Shown piece by piece: positions 34,574 to 44,345 of a DNA stretch of 64,000 bases. The translations under genes and the position numbers were made by a program. The notes under the pieces are model-generated. The model was given only the letters and a program-made list of their open reading frames with translations. It was not told where the DNA came from and ran no database searches. The stretch is from Streptomyces phaeoluteigriseus. Its GTDB lineage: Bacteria; Actinomycetota; Actinomycetes; Streptomycetales; Streptomycetaceae. The DNA is taken from assembly GCF_001896135.2 (NCBI RefSeq), contig NZ_MPOH02000023.1, forward strand, positions 26,674-90,673. Reading direction: 5' to 3'. Position 1 is the stretch's first letter; every line of letters begins with the position of its first letter.

Positions 34574-36757
34574 TCAGGGGGTGAGCTGCCAGCGCCGGAC
34601 GTAGCCGACGTCGATCGACGCGAGGTCCCGCACGCGGAGTTTCCAGGTGCCGTCCACGGGCTGTGCCGAGGCGTCGACGACGAAGGTCTGGTCGACGTTG
34701 TCGGCGGAGCCCCCGCTGCGGTTGAGCAGTGAGTGGACGGTGCCGTCGGGGCCGACCAGATCCACCGTCAGGTCACCTCGGTAGGTGTGGACGATGTCGA
34801 CGTACACCTCGGTGGCCGAGGAGGCGTTGCCGCCGCGACCGACGATGGTGATCGGCGACTCCACGGCGGCGCCCGCGTCCGGGATGTCGACGCGGGTGGT
34901 GGTGGCGTACACGTGGGCCACCCGCCAGTCGAAGTCCAGGGTGACGGAGGCTCCCGTCCCGTCGGTGACGGTGACCGTGACCGGGCCGGTGCCGGTGGTG
35001 GTCGGCACGCCGGAGATGAGTCCGGTGTCGCTGATGGTCAGGCCGTCGGGGAGTCCGGTGGCCTCGTAGGTGAGGGCGGAGCCGCTGTTGGTGGTGTAGG
35101 CGTCCACCTGGAGGGAGACCGCCTGGCCGACGCCGCTGGTCTGGTCGGCGATCGGGGCGACGTTGACTCCGAGGGCGACGCGGTTGCCGACGTTGATGCC
35201 GGCCCAGGCGTCGGCGACGTTCAGGTAGGTGGGGCTGTAGGCGCCGAAGAGGTCGGCGGCGGCCTGGAGGGTGGCGGTACGGGCACCGGCGTAGTTCGTG
35301 GACGAGGTCATGTACGTCGTCAGCGCGCGGTACCAGATGGCGGCGGCGTTCTCGATGCCGATGCCGGTGACGGCCCGGCCGTCGTAGGTCGGGCTGTCGT
35401 AGGTGACGCCGTTGACGGTCTTGGTGCCGCTGCCCTCGGAGAGCAGGTAGAAGAAGTGGTTCGCGGGGCCCGAGGAGTAGTGGACGTCGACGCTGCCGAG
35501 GGTGGAGCTCCAGTAGTCGCGGGAGGAGCCGTCCTTGGAGGGCTTGTCCATGTGGCGCAGGGGGGTGCCGTCGCCGTTGATGTCGATCTTCTCGCCGACG
35601 AGGTAGTCGGGGACGTCGGCGGTGAGGCCGGCGTGGAACTCCACCGCGGCGGCGAAGATGTCCGAGGTCGCCTCGTTCAGGCCGCCGGACTCGCCCGCGT
35701 ACGTCAGGTCGGCGGTCGCGCTGGTGATGCCGTGGCTCATCTCGTGGGCGGCCACGTCGAGCGAGGTGAGCGGCTTGGCGTTGCCGGAGCCGTCGCCGTA
35801 GGTCATGCAGAAGCAGTCGTCGGACCAGAAGGCGTTGACGTAGTTGTTGCCGTAGTGGGCGCGGCTGTAGGCGGCGACGCCGTCGTTGCGGATGCCGTTG
35901 CGGCCGTACACGTCCTTGAAGTAGTCCCAGGTGGCGGCGGCGCCGAAGGCCACGTCGACGCCCGCGGTCTGGCGGTTGCCGGGGGTGCCGTCGCCCCAGA
36001 CATCGTTGTCGTCCGAGAACAGGGTGCCGGTCCCGGAGGTGCCCTGGTTCAGGTCGTACGTCCGCTGCCCCGCGCGGTCACCGTCGACGAGCTGGTACAT
36101 CGTTCCGGACAGGGTGCTGCCGACGGTGACCGTGCCGTTGTACTGGCCGGTGCCGCTGCCGGTGTGGACCTGCTCGGAGGCCTGGATCTCCTTGCCGGAG
36201 GTCGCGTCGGTGACCACGTGCAGTTCGCTGGGCGTGCCGTCCCGCTGGACGCCTTCGACGACCGACTCCCAGGCCAGGACCGGCCTGCCCTCGCCGGCCC
36301 AGACGACCAGGCGCGGGGTGCCCTCGGCCGCGGAGCGAGCGATGTCGGCCTCGCGTGCGGCGGCGAGGGCCTTTCCGGTGGCCTTCGCCGCCGGCAGCCT
36401 CGGGGTGAGCGACGGCACCGTGAGGGTGGCCTCGCTCGCCCTGGAGACGGTGGTGCGGCCGTTCCTCAGGTGCACGACCAGGTCGCCGCCGAGGACGGGC
36501 AGTCCGGCGTAGGTGCGTTCGTAGCGGGTGTGCGTGGTGCCGTCGGCGTCCTGGAGGACGTCCTTGACGACGAGTTTCACCCGCGTGCCGAGGTCGAGGC
36601 GGTGCGCGGTGTCGCCGGCCGCGGCCTGTGCGCCGCGGACGAGCGCGGCCCGCCGGGCGGGCGAGAGGGCGGCCGGTGCGGCGCCGGCCCGCGGACTCGT
36701 CCGGCACCAGCCGCTCAACGATCCCCACCACGGCCGACATCCTACCGAACACGCCAA
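34574..36757 (-). CDS. M4 (thermolysin-type) zinc metalloprotease, signal peptide lost by IS fusion
   Basis: Order: FTP/PepSY-type propeptide (PAALSPARRAALVRGA to about residue 230); M4 catalytic domain with zinc motif VAAHEMSHG (about nt 35730-35750) and zinc Glu in GGLNEATSD; an Ig-like putative He_PIG domain (PIADQTSGVGQAVSLQVDAY); and a C-terminal proprotein-convertase P domain (DIPDAGAAVESPITI to YVRRWQLTP). Normal relatives begin with a secretion signal; here the first 25 or so residues (MACSVGCRPWWGSLSGW) are foreign and come from out-of-frame reading of an IS5 transposase start. The enzyme core is intact but unlikely to be exported or properly expressed. Confidence 0.85.
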   Translation of the reverse strand: MACSVGCRPWWGSLSGWCRTSPRAGAAPAALSPARRAALVRGAQAAAGDTAHRLDLGTRVKLVVKDVLQDADGTTHTRYERTYAGLPVLGGDLVVHLRNGRTTVSRASEATLTVPSLTPRLPAAKATGKALAAAREADIARSAAEGTPRLVVWAGEGRPVLAWESVVEGVQRDGTPSELHVVTDATSGKEIQASEQVHTGSGTGQYNGTVTVGSTLSGTMYQLVDGDRAGQRTYDLNQGTSGTGTLFSDDNDVWGDGTPGNRQTAGVDVAFGAAATWDYFKDVYGRNGIRNDGVAAYSRAHYGNNYVNAFWSDDCFCMTYGDGSGNAKPLTSLDVAAHEMSHGITSATADLTYAGESGGLNEATSDIFAAAVEFHAGLTADVPDYLVGEKIDINGDGTPLRHMDKPSKDGSSRDYWSSTLGSVDVHYSSGPANHFFYLLSEGSGTKTVNGVTYDSPTYDGRAVTGIGIENAAAIWYRALTTYMTSSTNYAGARTATLQAAADLFGAYSPTYLNVADAWAGINVGNRVALGVNVAPIADQTSGVGQAVSLQVDAYTTNSGSALTYEATGLPDGLTISDTGLISGVPTTTGTGPVTVTVTDGTGASVTLDFDWRVAHVYATTTRVDIPDAGAAVESPITIVGRGGNASSATEVYVDIVHTYRGDLTVDLVGPDGTVHSLLNRSGGSADNVDQTFVVDASAQPVDGTWKLRVRDLASIDVGYVRRWQLTP
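36703..36752 (-). pseudogene. 5' remnant of IS5-type transposase joined to protease
   Basis: ATG 36752 reads MSAVVGIVERLVPDE, the standard beginning of a Streptomyces IS5-type transposase, then runs into protease-derived sequence at about 36703. Only about 15 codons remain. Marks the junction between chromosomal and accessory DNA. Confidence 0.6.
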
Positions 36758-36894
36758 ATGAGATGGCTTCTAAGTGGTGTGGGTGCGCTGAGAAATATTC
36801 AGGTCCAGACCAGTGTGGCCGCAGAGTGGTGGCGCTCTGGGATCGTCAAGGGTCGTGCTTCGCGGCGTGTTCGTGCCAGGCGGTACATTTGGGC

Positions 36895-38799
36895 ATGCCT
36901 GAATTTGACTTACCGCCCGAGTGTGCGGGGTTCGTGCCTGCCGGACCGGCGCGCCTGCAACGCATATACGGAAGCTGGGTGGGGAGGCTGTGGCCCAGTA
37001 TCTCGCTCGCTGTGCCATCGGAGTGCTTAGCGTCGGAAGCATTCATTGTTTCGTCGAAGCCCGTAGGAGTGGCGTCGAAGGGCGCGGTGTGGCATCGGGC
37101 CGATCTGGAGCATGGGATCGTCTCCGAAAGCCACGACCTCGGTGTGACGCACGCGTTCCCGGTAGACGTTCGGCCGGACGGGCAGCAGGTGGCCTTCGTC
37201 CATCGCGGCTCGCTGGCACTCCGCACTGCGACCGGGAGATTTCTGTGGAAACGGCGCGGCGGATGGTCGGGTGCGCGTTTCTTGGCTGGTGCGGATCGCA
37301 TTGTGGCTAGCAGCGTGCAGGGTGTCGTTGCCGAGTTTGATACCTCGAGCGGCGAGGAGATCGCACGGATGAGGGGGTTTCCACCGCTGTCCATCTCGGG
37401 TGACGGTCGGCTGTTGTCGTTCCGCCCGGATCGGGATCATGTGGCGCTGTGGGACCGGACTGCGGGCCGCGAGCTGGCACGGTGGACTGCAGCACCGTTG
37501 CAAAGCATGCCCACGGGGGCAGGCGAATTGTTGGGAACGCGCCTTACCGGCGGCAATACTGTCGAGTTGTTCTGTTTGGAACCGGGAGCACGGCGCCCGC
37601 GGTGGAGCGTCAGCCGCAGGATCAGTGGGCAAGGCGTCAGCCGCGCCCTCGCAGTGTGCGAGGAGCGCGAAACGGTGCTCGTGCATATGTCCGGGACCGG
37701 CCGCGAGCAATCGGCCATCCACGAGCATCGGCTTGATGACGGCTCTCAAGCCGCTACGCATCAGCTCTCGCACGGCCGGGTTCGCTTTTCGGCGGACGGC
37801 CAGCGGGCCGTGTTGTGGAACGGCGCAGTCTTTTCTGCCTGGAGTACTGCTGCGGGGCGCGAGCACCGCACCAGCGTGGGACATGATGCGGCGATCGACG
37901 CGGTGGTGTGCTCACCCGACGGATCGTTGACCGCCACGGCAGGGAATGACAGCACGATCCGTGTCTGGAGCACGCACACAGGCGAGCCGCGCCAGGTGTT
38001 CGGTGGTGCTCTCGGCGTTGGCCTGTCTCCACGCTTCAGTGCTGATGGCCGGCTCTTGCTTGCCACGTCGCGGTACGGGGACCAAAAATGGTGCCGGAGG
38101 CTCACCGACGGCACACCGGAGGTATTCCCCTTCCGACTGCCGCCGGCAACCCGGTCCTGGCACACCTCCGCGGACGGGCAACTCCTTTGGACTCAGACAG
38201 CGACCGGCACCTGGGAGACCCGGTCCCGGCTGATCCGCCGTGCGGACGAGGCCACGCTGTGGCATACAGAGGGCAAGGTCCCTGGACCGAACGGCGCCGT
38301 GTTCACAGGCAACGACGTCCTGACATTGGAATGGGAGTTCACCTACGGCCACGGACACCAGCCCAGGGTCGTACGGCTCCGCGCGGAGTCGGGCTACCGC
38401 GCCGAGCCGGTCATGCTGCAGGGCCTCGCGCGGCTGTCACCCAACGACGACGTCGTGTTCGGTGGCAATGGGGACTTCCTTGCCCTCCGGAGCCAGGGAC
38501 AAATTGTGGTCTTCGATATCCGCGACGGTCGCGTCCTCGGCCAACTCGAATGCCCGACCGACATCATGCCGGTCTTCGCGGGCTCCCGGTGGCTGCTCTC
38601 AGTCGACCGTGACATGCAGGTCTGCGTCTATGATTTGGCCGGTCTCCAGCTGCAGACGCGCCTTTCGCTGAAAAGCGCCAACGACGCACCACGGAGCCTG
38701 TACTCACCGCCGAGCGGGGACGCGGTGCTCGTAGGTACACAGCGCGGGGTACTGCTCCGGTGGGCGCTCGACGAGGCCGTACCAGGAGATCAACGTTGA
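36895..38799 (+). CDS. WD40-like beta-propeller protein, orphan
   Basis: 634 aa, all-beta. WD-type blades are visible in AIDAVVCSPDGSLTATAGND followed by STIRVWSTHTGEP, and in SISGDGRLLSFRPDRDHVAL followed by WDRTAGRELARW; weaker repeats (GRVRFSADGQRAVLWNGAVF) occupy the rest, consistent with one 12- to 14-blade or two propellers. No signal peptide or enzymatic domain. Begins at ATG 36895 and contains a TTA leucine codon at 36910-36912, rare in Streptomyces and implying bldA-dependent translation. Lower GC than the left flank. Such proteins often accompany kinase, protease or caspase-like genes in conflict systems; no such partner remains here. Confidence 0.75.
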   Translation: MPEFDLPPECAGFVPAGPARLQRIYGSWVGRLWPSISLAVPSECLASEAFIVSSKPVGVASKGAVWHRADLEHGIVSESHDLGVTHAFPVDVRPDGQQVAFVHRGSLALRTATGRFLWKRRGGWSGARFLAGADRIVASSVQGVVAEFDTSSGEEIARMRGFPPLSISGDGRLLSFRPDRDHVALWDRTAGRELARWTAAPLQSMPTGAGELLGTRLTGGNTVELFCLEPGARRPRWSVSRRISGQGVSRALAVCEERETVLVHMSGTGREQSAIHEHRLDDGSQAATHQLSHGRVRFSADGQRAVLWNGAVFSAWSTAAGREHRTSVGHDAAIDAVVCSPDGSLTATAGNDSTIRVWSTHTGEPRQVFGGALGVGLSPRFSADGRLLLATSRYGDQKWCRRLTDGTPEVFPFRLPPATRSWHTSADGQLLWTQTATGTWETRSRLIRRADEATLWHTEGKVPGPNGAVFTGNDVLTLEWEFTYGHGHQPRVVRLRAESGYRAEPVMLQGLARLSPNDDVVFGGNGDFLALRSQGQIVVFDIRDGRVLGQLECPTDIMPVFAGSRWLLSVDRDMQVCVYDLAGLQLQTRLSLKSANDAPRSLYSPPSGDAVLVGTQRGVLLRWALDEAVPGDQR

Positions 38800-38858
38800 A
38801 AGGCCGCAGACAGACAACGGGCGGAGCCTGCAGACGACCAGACACGACGCTGCCTGCG

Positions 38859-39190
38859 GTGATCACGGAGTTTCGCCCCTCTGTGATCACGGGGAGATGA
38901 CGTGTGTCCGTTCTGCCAGCATGGCTGACCGATCCGCTTTGGGACCAATTCGCGGCCCTGCTGCAGCAGTGTGGCCCGGGTCCGCCTCCTCGCGTCCGCT
39001 GGGTTGCCACCGCCGCCGGATCGGCAGCCCCATCGTCTTTGACAAACTCCTGCAGATCCTGCGGCTCGGATGCTCCTGCGAGGCGATCGCCGACTCGACA
39101 TGCTCTGCCATTACGATCCGTAACCGCCGCGACGAATTGATCGGACTGGGCCTGGTCGCCCGGCCCACGCAGATCGCGCTCCCTCGCCTA
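38859..39190 (+). pseudogene. IS5-type transposase 5' remnant (copy 1 of 4 of this family)
   Basis: Direct repeats GTGATCACGG (38859 and 38883, period 24) precede VLPAWLTDPLWDQFAALL; after a frameshift it continues LGCHRRRIGSPIVFDKLLQI and STCSAITIRNRRDELIGLGL. It matches the intact transposase at 53291 to about residue 95 and then ends. The N-terminal non-catalytic part only. Confidence 0.75.
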
Positions 39191-39218
39191 TTACAGACTG
39201 CAATCGATTCGACAGCCG

Positions 39219-40068
39219 CTACGCCGAAACTTCCGCCAAGCACTGCCTGCACGGCGTGAGGGCACGGCACCCTGTCCGCCGGCGTCCACCCTCCGTCACC
39301 ACCGAATGTGAGACAGGGCATGGAGAACGGGGCAGCGGATGCAGACTTGCAGGGGGTGCCGTAAGGGCGCCCGCAGGTGCCGAGGGAGTCCTTGCGGAGC
39401 TCGAAGCGCTGCTGGAAGTCGTGCGACTCCGCCGCGATCGGCTCGCGTATTCCTCTTGGGGGCGCTCGGCCCGGCGCCGGTCGAGGAAGCCTCGGTAGGT
39501 GCGCACCAGGTCGTCCTGGAAGACGGCGAGGTAAGCCTGGGTGGTGGTCAGCGTTTTGTGACCGAGGATTCGGGCTGCGATATGAACGGGCAGGCCGCCG
39601 GTGACGGCCTCGGTCGCGAACATCCTCCGGAAGTCGTGCGGGGTGTACGCAACGGCTCGCCGGCCAGGTCGCGGAGTCCGGCGGCCTCCAGAGTCCGGTC
39701 GAGTGCGCGCTTGATGCTGGCCTCGCTGATGGCCTGCGGCTGCCAGTAGGTGCGGCGCTGGAACGTGCGGCAGCTAGGAGCCCGGGACGCGCTCACGCGA
39801 GTCGTAGCGGGAGATCAGCGGCACTTTCCCGTCACTGGCGTCGCGCAGGCGCTTGATGATCGTGGCCAGAACGCTGGCGAGTTCCGGGCTGACCAGCAAC
39901 AACCGTTCTTCGTTGCTTGGAGGGAACGATCTGGAGGAGCGGGACGACTTCGTTGGTGTCCGGGAGCTTGTAGGAGACCAGCGCGAGGTGGGTGAGCTCG
40001 GTGAGTTCCTCAGCGCGAACTCTGGTGTGCCGCAGCGTCTCAATGATCGCCCAGGCCAGGCGCGGCAC
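39219..40068 (-). pseudogene. decayed tyrosine recombinase (integrase)
   Basis: Read from 40068 leftwards in at least three frames: IIETLRHTRVRAEELTELTH (catalytic-Arg region), NEERLLLVSPELASVLATII, RRTYWQPQAISEASIKRALD, FRRMFATEAVTGG (HxxR box region), VHIAARILGHKTLTTTQAYL (second His and nucleophile Tyr). All core boxes can be seen but several frameshifts separate them and the N-terminal DNA-arm domain is missing. It suggests this edge of the accessory region entered by, or once carried, an integrative element. Confidence 0.7.
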
Positions 40069-40369
40069 TCCGGGGGCAGGCGGTGCTCAGGGGGTTGATG
40101 TCACGGCCGTGCTCAGGAGGGCGGCAGGGTCGGGCATGGCGTCATGTGTCTGGCCGTCCAGGAGCCTGCCGGCGCTCTTCTTGCCGCCGCGGCGCATACG
40201 GACGGTGTCCTGCGGGGCGAGGTCTCCTTCGTGGTCGCTGATGCGGCCCTGCCTATCGATGAGGGTGAGGCGGCCCCGGTTGTGTCCGTGGGCTTCGGTT
40301 ACATGGGCTCCCCCATTGCTTGGGGAAGAACGGCACTTCTGCCCATCCGCACTGGTCGCGTATGGACCG

Positions 40370-41045
40370 CGCCCACTGGCGGTTCCTGACCGACCCGACC
40401 TTCGATGCTCCCGGCACCTACCCGTCGGGGCTGGCCAAGACCGCGCCCGCGTCCGCCACGCCCGCTGACCTCGGCCGGATCGATGTGGTGCTGCTGTCGC
40501 ACGACGAGCACGACGACAACCTCGATGCCTCGGGCCGGACCCTGCTCGCCGATGTCCCCCTTGCCCTGACCACGCCCAGTGGCGCGGGCAGGCTCGGGCA
40601 CCGCACGCCCCTGAAGAACTAGGAGCCCATCGAGCTCGACCGCCCCGGTGGCGGCACGATCGCCGTCACCGGCGTCCCGGCCCTGCATGGCCCTGGGGAC
40701 CCATCGTCGGCGAGGTCGCCAGCTACGTCCTGAGCGGCGATGGCCTGCCCACCTGTTACCTCAGCGGTGAAAGCGCCCAGCTCTCCCCGGTCCGAGGGAT
40801 CGCCGACCGTTTCGGCCCGGTGGACACCGCAGTGCTGTTCGCCGGCGCGGTCAGCACCGATGTCCTGGACCGCGCGCTGCTCAGCCTCGACAGCGCTCAG
40901 GCCGCCGAGGGCCGCCCGCATCCTGGGCGCCCGGCGGATCGTGCCGGTCCACTTCGACAGCTGGGCCGACTTCACCGAGGGCCGCGAGCAGCTCGTGGAC
41001 ACCTTCACCACCGATGGACTGATCGACCGCGTGGAACTGGCCTGA
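40370..41045 (+). pseudogene. decayed MBL-fold hydrolase (UlaG-like)
   Basis: Pieces of a metallo-beta-lactamase-fold enzyme: WRFLTDPTFDAPGTYPSGL, DVVLLSHDEHDDNLDASGRT (altered HxHxDH motif), an internal stop at 40619-40621, then GEVASYVLSGDGLPTCYLSG, a shift near 40910, and ILGARRIVPVHFDSWADFTE. Non-functional as read. Compared with relatives, the second His of HxHxDH has become Glu-His-Asp-Asp. Confidence 0.65.
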
Positions 41046-41072
41046 CCTCGATTCCCCCGCCGCTGCGGTGCG

Positions 41073-41305
41073 TCACGAACTCACCGTAGCGGCCATTCCC
41101 AGCCCGCCCACGTACCCCGGGCCGACCACCGCAGAAGCAATCCCCACAAACAACCCGACCAAGGGCATAGCCCCCGGATCCGCCCCCGCGCCGCTGTCCG
41201 TCCTTGACACCGTCCTGGCCGTCCGCGGATCAGCGCCGCCGACGCCCGACCGGCGGCATCGCTCTGGCTGAACTCGCCGAGAGCTTGGCTTCACCCACTA
41301 ACGGG
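41073..41305. other. short gap before insertion sequence
   Basis: Holds at most a fragment of a membrane protein on the minus strand (GLFVGIASAVVGPGYVGGLG, stop at 41073). No gene is supported. Confidence 0.3.
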
Positions 41306-42188
41306 TGACTGAGCTCTTTCAGCGTGGCCACTGATCGGGTGACACGTTGGCGTCCGCAACGGACAAGGCTCCTATGCCGTTGAGAGAGGTGTTCGACGTC
41401 TCAACTCAATGGCACAGGAGCCCTGTTGGTTCCCTGTCCTGCCGCACTCGACCTGCCTCATGCCCTGGTCGAGTGGGTCACCATGCTCATCGTCACCCGA
41501 GAGGGTGACCGCCGCTGCAAGCTCCCACCGCACCAGCGTGCCCTCGTCGGCCTGGTGTACCTGCGGCGGCACGACACCCTCGCCCAACTCGCGGCCGGCT
41601 TCGGCATTTCCGTCGGCACCGCCCACGCCTACACGGCAGCCGTCATCGACCTGCTCGCCGACCGGGCACCCGGGCTTCTGCGGGCCCTGCGCGAAGCCGA
41701 CCCCGACTACGTCCTGCTGGACGGCACCCTCGCAGAGTGCGACCGGGTCGGCGACAGCCGGGCCGACTTCTCACAAAAACACCGACGCCACGGGGTGAAC
41801 GACCAGGTGGTAACCGATCCAGCAGGACGACTGCTGTGGATCTCGCCCGCCCTGCCCGGCCGTGCCCACGACCTGACCGCGACCCGCACCCACCGCATCA
41901 TCCGGATCTGCGAACGCCAGGGCATCCCCATCCTCGCCGACCGCGCCTACATCGGCGCCGGCCCCTGGGTGACAACACCCCTCAGACGCCCGCCGGGCCG
42001 CGACCTCACACCCACCCAGCAAACCGTCAACCGCGCACTGTCCGCAGCCCGGGCACCGGTCGAGCGCGGCATCGCACGGCTCAAATCCTGGCGGATCTTC
42101 CGCAAAGCCCGATGCAGCCCGAACCGAATGTCGTCAATCACCACCGCCGTCCTCACCCTGGAGCGGCAACGCTGAAAACGCTCACTGA
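41306..42188 (+). mobile_element. insertion sequence, IS5 group, copy A (883 bp)
   Basis: Bounded by imperfect 24-bp terminal inverted repeats: left TGACTGAGCTCTTTCAGCGT (from 41306) and right end 42165-42188, whose complement reads TCAGTGAGCGTTTTCAGCGT; 19 of 24 positions match. Contains one intact transposase. A related copy lies in the opposite direction at 63085. Confidence 0.8.
41426..42175 (+). CDS. IS5-group transposase, copy A, intact
   Basis: 249-aa DDE transposase. Helix-turn-helix region in RRHDTLAQLAAGFGISVGTA; catalytic Asp in YVLLDGTLAECDRVG, second Asp in ILADRAYIGAG and Glu in ARAPVERGIARLKSW. Full length and uninterrupted. The product is about 91% identical over its length to that of copy B (63098-63847). 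The stop lies 10 bases before the inner edge of the right inverted repeat's outer end, so the repeat overlaps the last codons. Confidence 0.9.
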   Translation: MVPCPAALDLPHALVEWVTMLIVTREGDRRCKLPPHQRALVGLVYLRRHDTLAQLAAGFGISVGTAHAYTAAVIDLLADRAPGLLRALREADPDYVLLDGTLAECDRVGDSRADFSQKHRRHGVNDQVVTDPAGRLLWISPALPGRAHDLTATRTHRIIRICERQGIPILADRAYIGAGPWVTTPLRRPPGRDLTPTQQTVNRALSAARAPVERGIARLKSWRIFRKARCSPNRMSSITTAVLTLERQR

Positions 42189-42339
42189 ACACCACTCCAT
42201 GCCCGGGGTCTCCTCCTCCAGCCACGCCGTCCTACTAGCCCGGCTGACCGCCCACACCACACGGCTGCGGCTCGGGGCGGGCGAGCAGGCGCGCGGACAG
42301 GACCCGGTGGGCCATGAGGGCTCCGGTGTGGCAGGGGGG

Positions 42340-42870
42340 CGGAGCTCATGCGGACAGCTCGACTGGTCCCGGTGCGTGATCGACTCGGTGAGCATTGGTG
42401 CCCTCAAAGGGGGCACCTGACGGGATCGAATCCGCCCGAACGCGGTAAGAAGGGGTCACAGAAATCTGCGACTGCACGGGCCTGCCGATCTCGCTCGCGC
42501 TCTTGGGCGCGAACCTGCACGAAAGCCAGGCATTGGAACCTTTGGTTGGAGGTATCCCACCGATCGGCTCGCGCCGTGGGCCACGTCGGCGTCGTCCGGC
42601 CAAACTGCACGGCGATAAGGGCTACGACTATGGTCATCTGCGCCGATGGCTGCGCGAGCGCGGCATCGTGCCGCGGATCGCCCGCCGTGGTATCGAGTCC
42701 TTCCAACGCCTCGGCAGCCATCGCTGGGTCGTGGAACGCGATGTCATGGCTTGCTGACTGCCGTCGTCTACATCGGCGGTATGAACGTAAGGCCGTGCAC
42801 TGCCTCACCTTCTGGGTATTTCGGCGGCCCTCATCCGCCTCCGCCGCCTCGTCCGTGCGGACGCGCAGAA
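42340..42870 (+). pseudogene. IS5-type transposase remnant (central and C-terminal part)
   Basis: Begins mid-gene at GQLDWSRCVIDSVSIGALKG (first catalytic Asp), with a stop at 42418-42420, shifts to LTGSNPPERGKKGSQ, shifts again to GANLHESQALEPLVGG, AKLHGDKGYDYGHLRRWLRE (second Asp region), RIARRGIESFQRLG and VVERDVMA (Glu), ending near RRLHRRYERKAVH. At least three frameshifts. This is the same transposase type as the 15-codon start at 36703-36752; the two could be the separated ends of one element. Confidence 0.75.
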
Positions 42871-42935
42871 CCGGTCAGCGTCGTGATAGTTGGTTCGTCC
42901 GGCCGTCGGGGAGGTTCGGCCGCGCCAGCTGACGG

Positions 42936-43594
42936 TCAGCCGGCATCGAGGCCCCACTCGTCGAGGCCGCCGTAGACATGAGCTTCAAGTGATTTCCGGT
43001 CGCTCATGCCGTTGGCCACGCCCCGATACAGGGCGATGAGCGAGTCCTTGCCCCGCCACCAGGTGTCGGTCATGCCCTGCACTTCAGGTACCGGCTCATA
43101 TCCTTTGAGGTCTAGGGAGTCGACGGCCTGGCCGGTGATCCTCGTGATGGTTTTGGCCCAGCGCCTCGCATGGCTGGCCAATGCCAACGATTCCACCCAG
43201 CCTTCCGTACTGGCATGCAGCGGCGCCCAGAGGTAGCCGTCGATCCCGAATTCGCCATCGGGGCCGATCATGAATGCGTAGGCCATGGAATATCGGCAGT
43301 CCCCGGCCGGGATCCAGCCTCAGCGGCCGAGCCATCGGGAACGTCTGCGCCCAGGATGCGCGGGCCGCTCTCGTAGAACGGCGCCGGTGGCAGGGCGAGA
43401 CCGCCCCAACGGTCCTCGAAGGCCACCGCGCGATCGATCTCCGCAGCCGGGACACCGTGCTCACTCCAGGCGTCGCGGTGACGCCCGATGTCCTGTCGGG
43501 CAACACGGATGCCTTCAGACTCGACGAACGACTTGGCCCTGCGGGTCAAACCGGCCGGCGCAACCGGGACGGGCGATACGGGAGTGGCAGCCAT
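42936..43594 (-). pseudogene. SMI1/KNR4 (SUKH)-like protein, one frameshift
   Basis: ATG near 43594 gives AATPVSPVPVAPAGLTRRAK, then VAFEDRWGGLALPPAPFYES, a SUKH-type signature (W/Y-GG followed by LP). Near 43290 one base is lost between GTADIP and MAYAFMIGPDGEFGIDGYLW; the rest ends YGGLDEWGLDAG. About 219 aa when repaired. SUKH proteins are immunity factors in polymorphic toxin systems; no toxin lies beside it. Orphan immunity is a reasonable guess. Confidence 0.5.
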
Positions 43595-43776
43595 CATGGT
43601 GGCGGAGTTTACTGGCGAGGTCTGGTAGCGCGGGCGGAAGCCCACCCGTTGCTGCCAGTACTTGCGCCCCCACCAACAAGCGTCCTCAAAAGCCAACTTT
43701 CCGCTCAGTCACCCGTGCTTCCGGAAGGCAGAACGCGCGCCTGGGCGCATGAGCCGGCTGGCGGAACTTCCCGTTC

Positions 43777-44210
43777 ATGGAGGAACGCCGTGCATATCCG
43801 AGTGATCTGTCCGACGCCCGGTGGGAGTTGGTCGAGCCCGTGCTGGCGGCCTGGCGGGCCGAACGGAGCCGGCATGCCCTGGCTATCGGATGCCCGCCCG
43901 AGCATGACCTGGGCGAGATTCTGAACGCGATCCTGTATGTGGACCGCACCGGGGTGCTGTGGCGCTACCTGCCGCATGACTTTCCGCCCTGGGAAGCCGT
44001 CTACGGCTACTTCGCCAAGTGGCAGAAGGACGGCGTGTTCGCCCAGCTCAACGGGCTGCTGCGGGAGTTGGTGCGGCGGAAGGAAGGCCGCAGGCCAGCC
44101 CGTCGGCCTGTGTGACCGACGCGCAGAGCGTCAAGACCTCCACGAGCGTGCCTTCCGCAAGTCGGGGCACGGATGCGGGCAAGAAGACATCCGATGCGAA
44201 GAAGGAGTCA
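43777..44210 (+). pseudogene. IS5-type transposase 5' remnant (different subfamily)
   Basis: Intact start RRAYPSDLSDARWELVEPVL, VDRTGVLWRYLPHDFPPWEA, YGYFAKWQKDGVF, then a frame change near 44095 and CVTDAQSVKTSTSVP (catalytic Asp region) before the homology stops near 44210. C-terminal half missing. Confidence 0.75.
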
Positions 44211-44345
44211 AGCGGCCAGGGTGAGGCGGGGTTCTTGAGAGGTTGAGAAGGCCACGGCCTCGTTGAACGGGACGCGGTGGGAGAGGCAGTGGTGAAGGCA
44301 GCCGATCATCCGGTTGAAGAGGTTCCTCTGGGCGGCCGTGTGTCG
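44208..44345 (-). pseudogene. transposase C-terminal fragment
   Basis: About 45 codons on the minus strand: AAQRNLFNRMIGCLHHCLSH, VPFNEAVAFSTSQEPRL, then stop. This is the usual end of a family of Streptomyces transposases (NRxxGCLHHCL). Fused directly to the end of the preceding remnant. Confidence 0.45.

Noticed and set aside
34733..37030. 765-codon plus-strand ORF opposite the M4 protease
   Set aside because: Gly/Val/Arg-rich antisense frame, the usual mirror of a high-GC gene; the minus strand has complete M4 domains.
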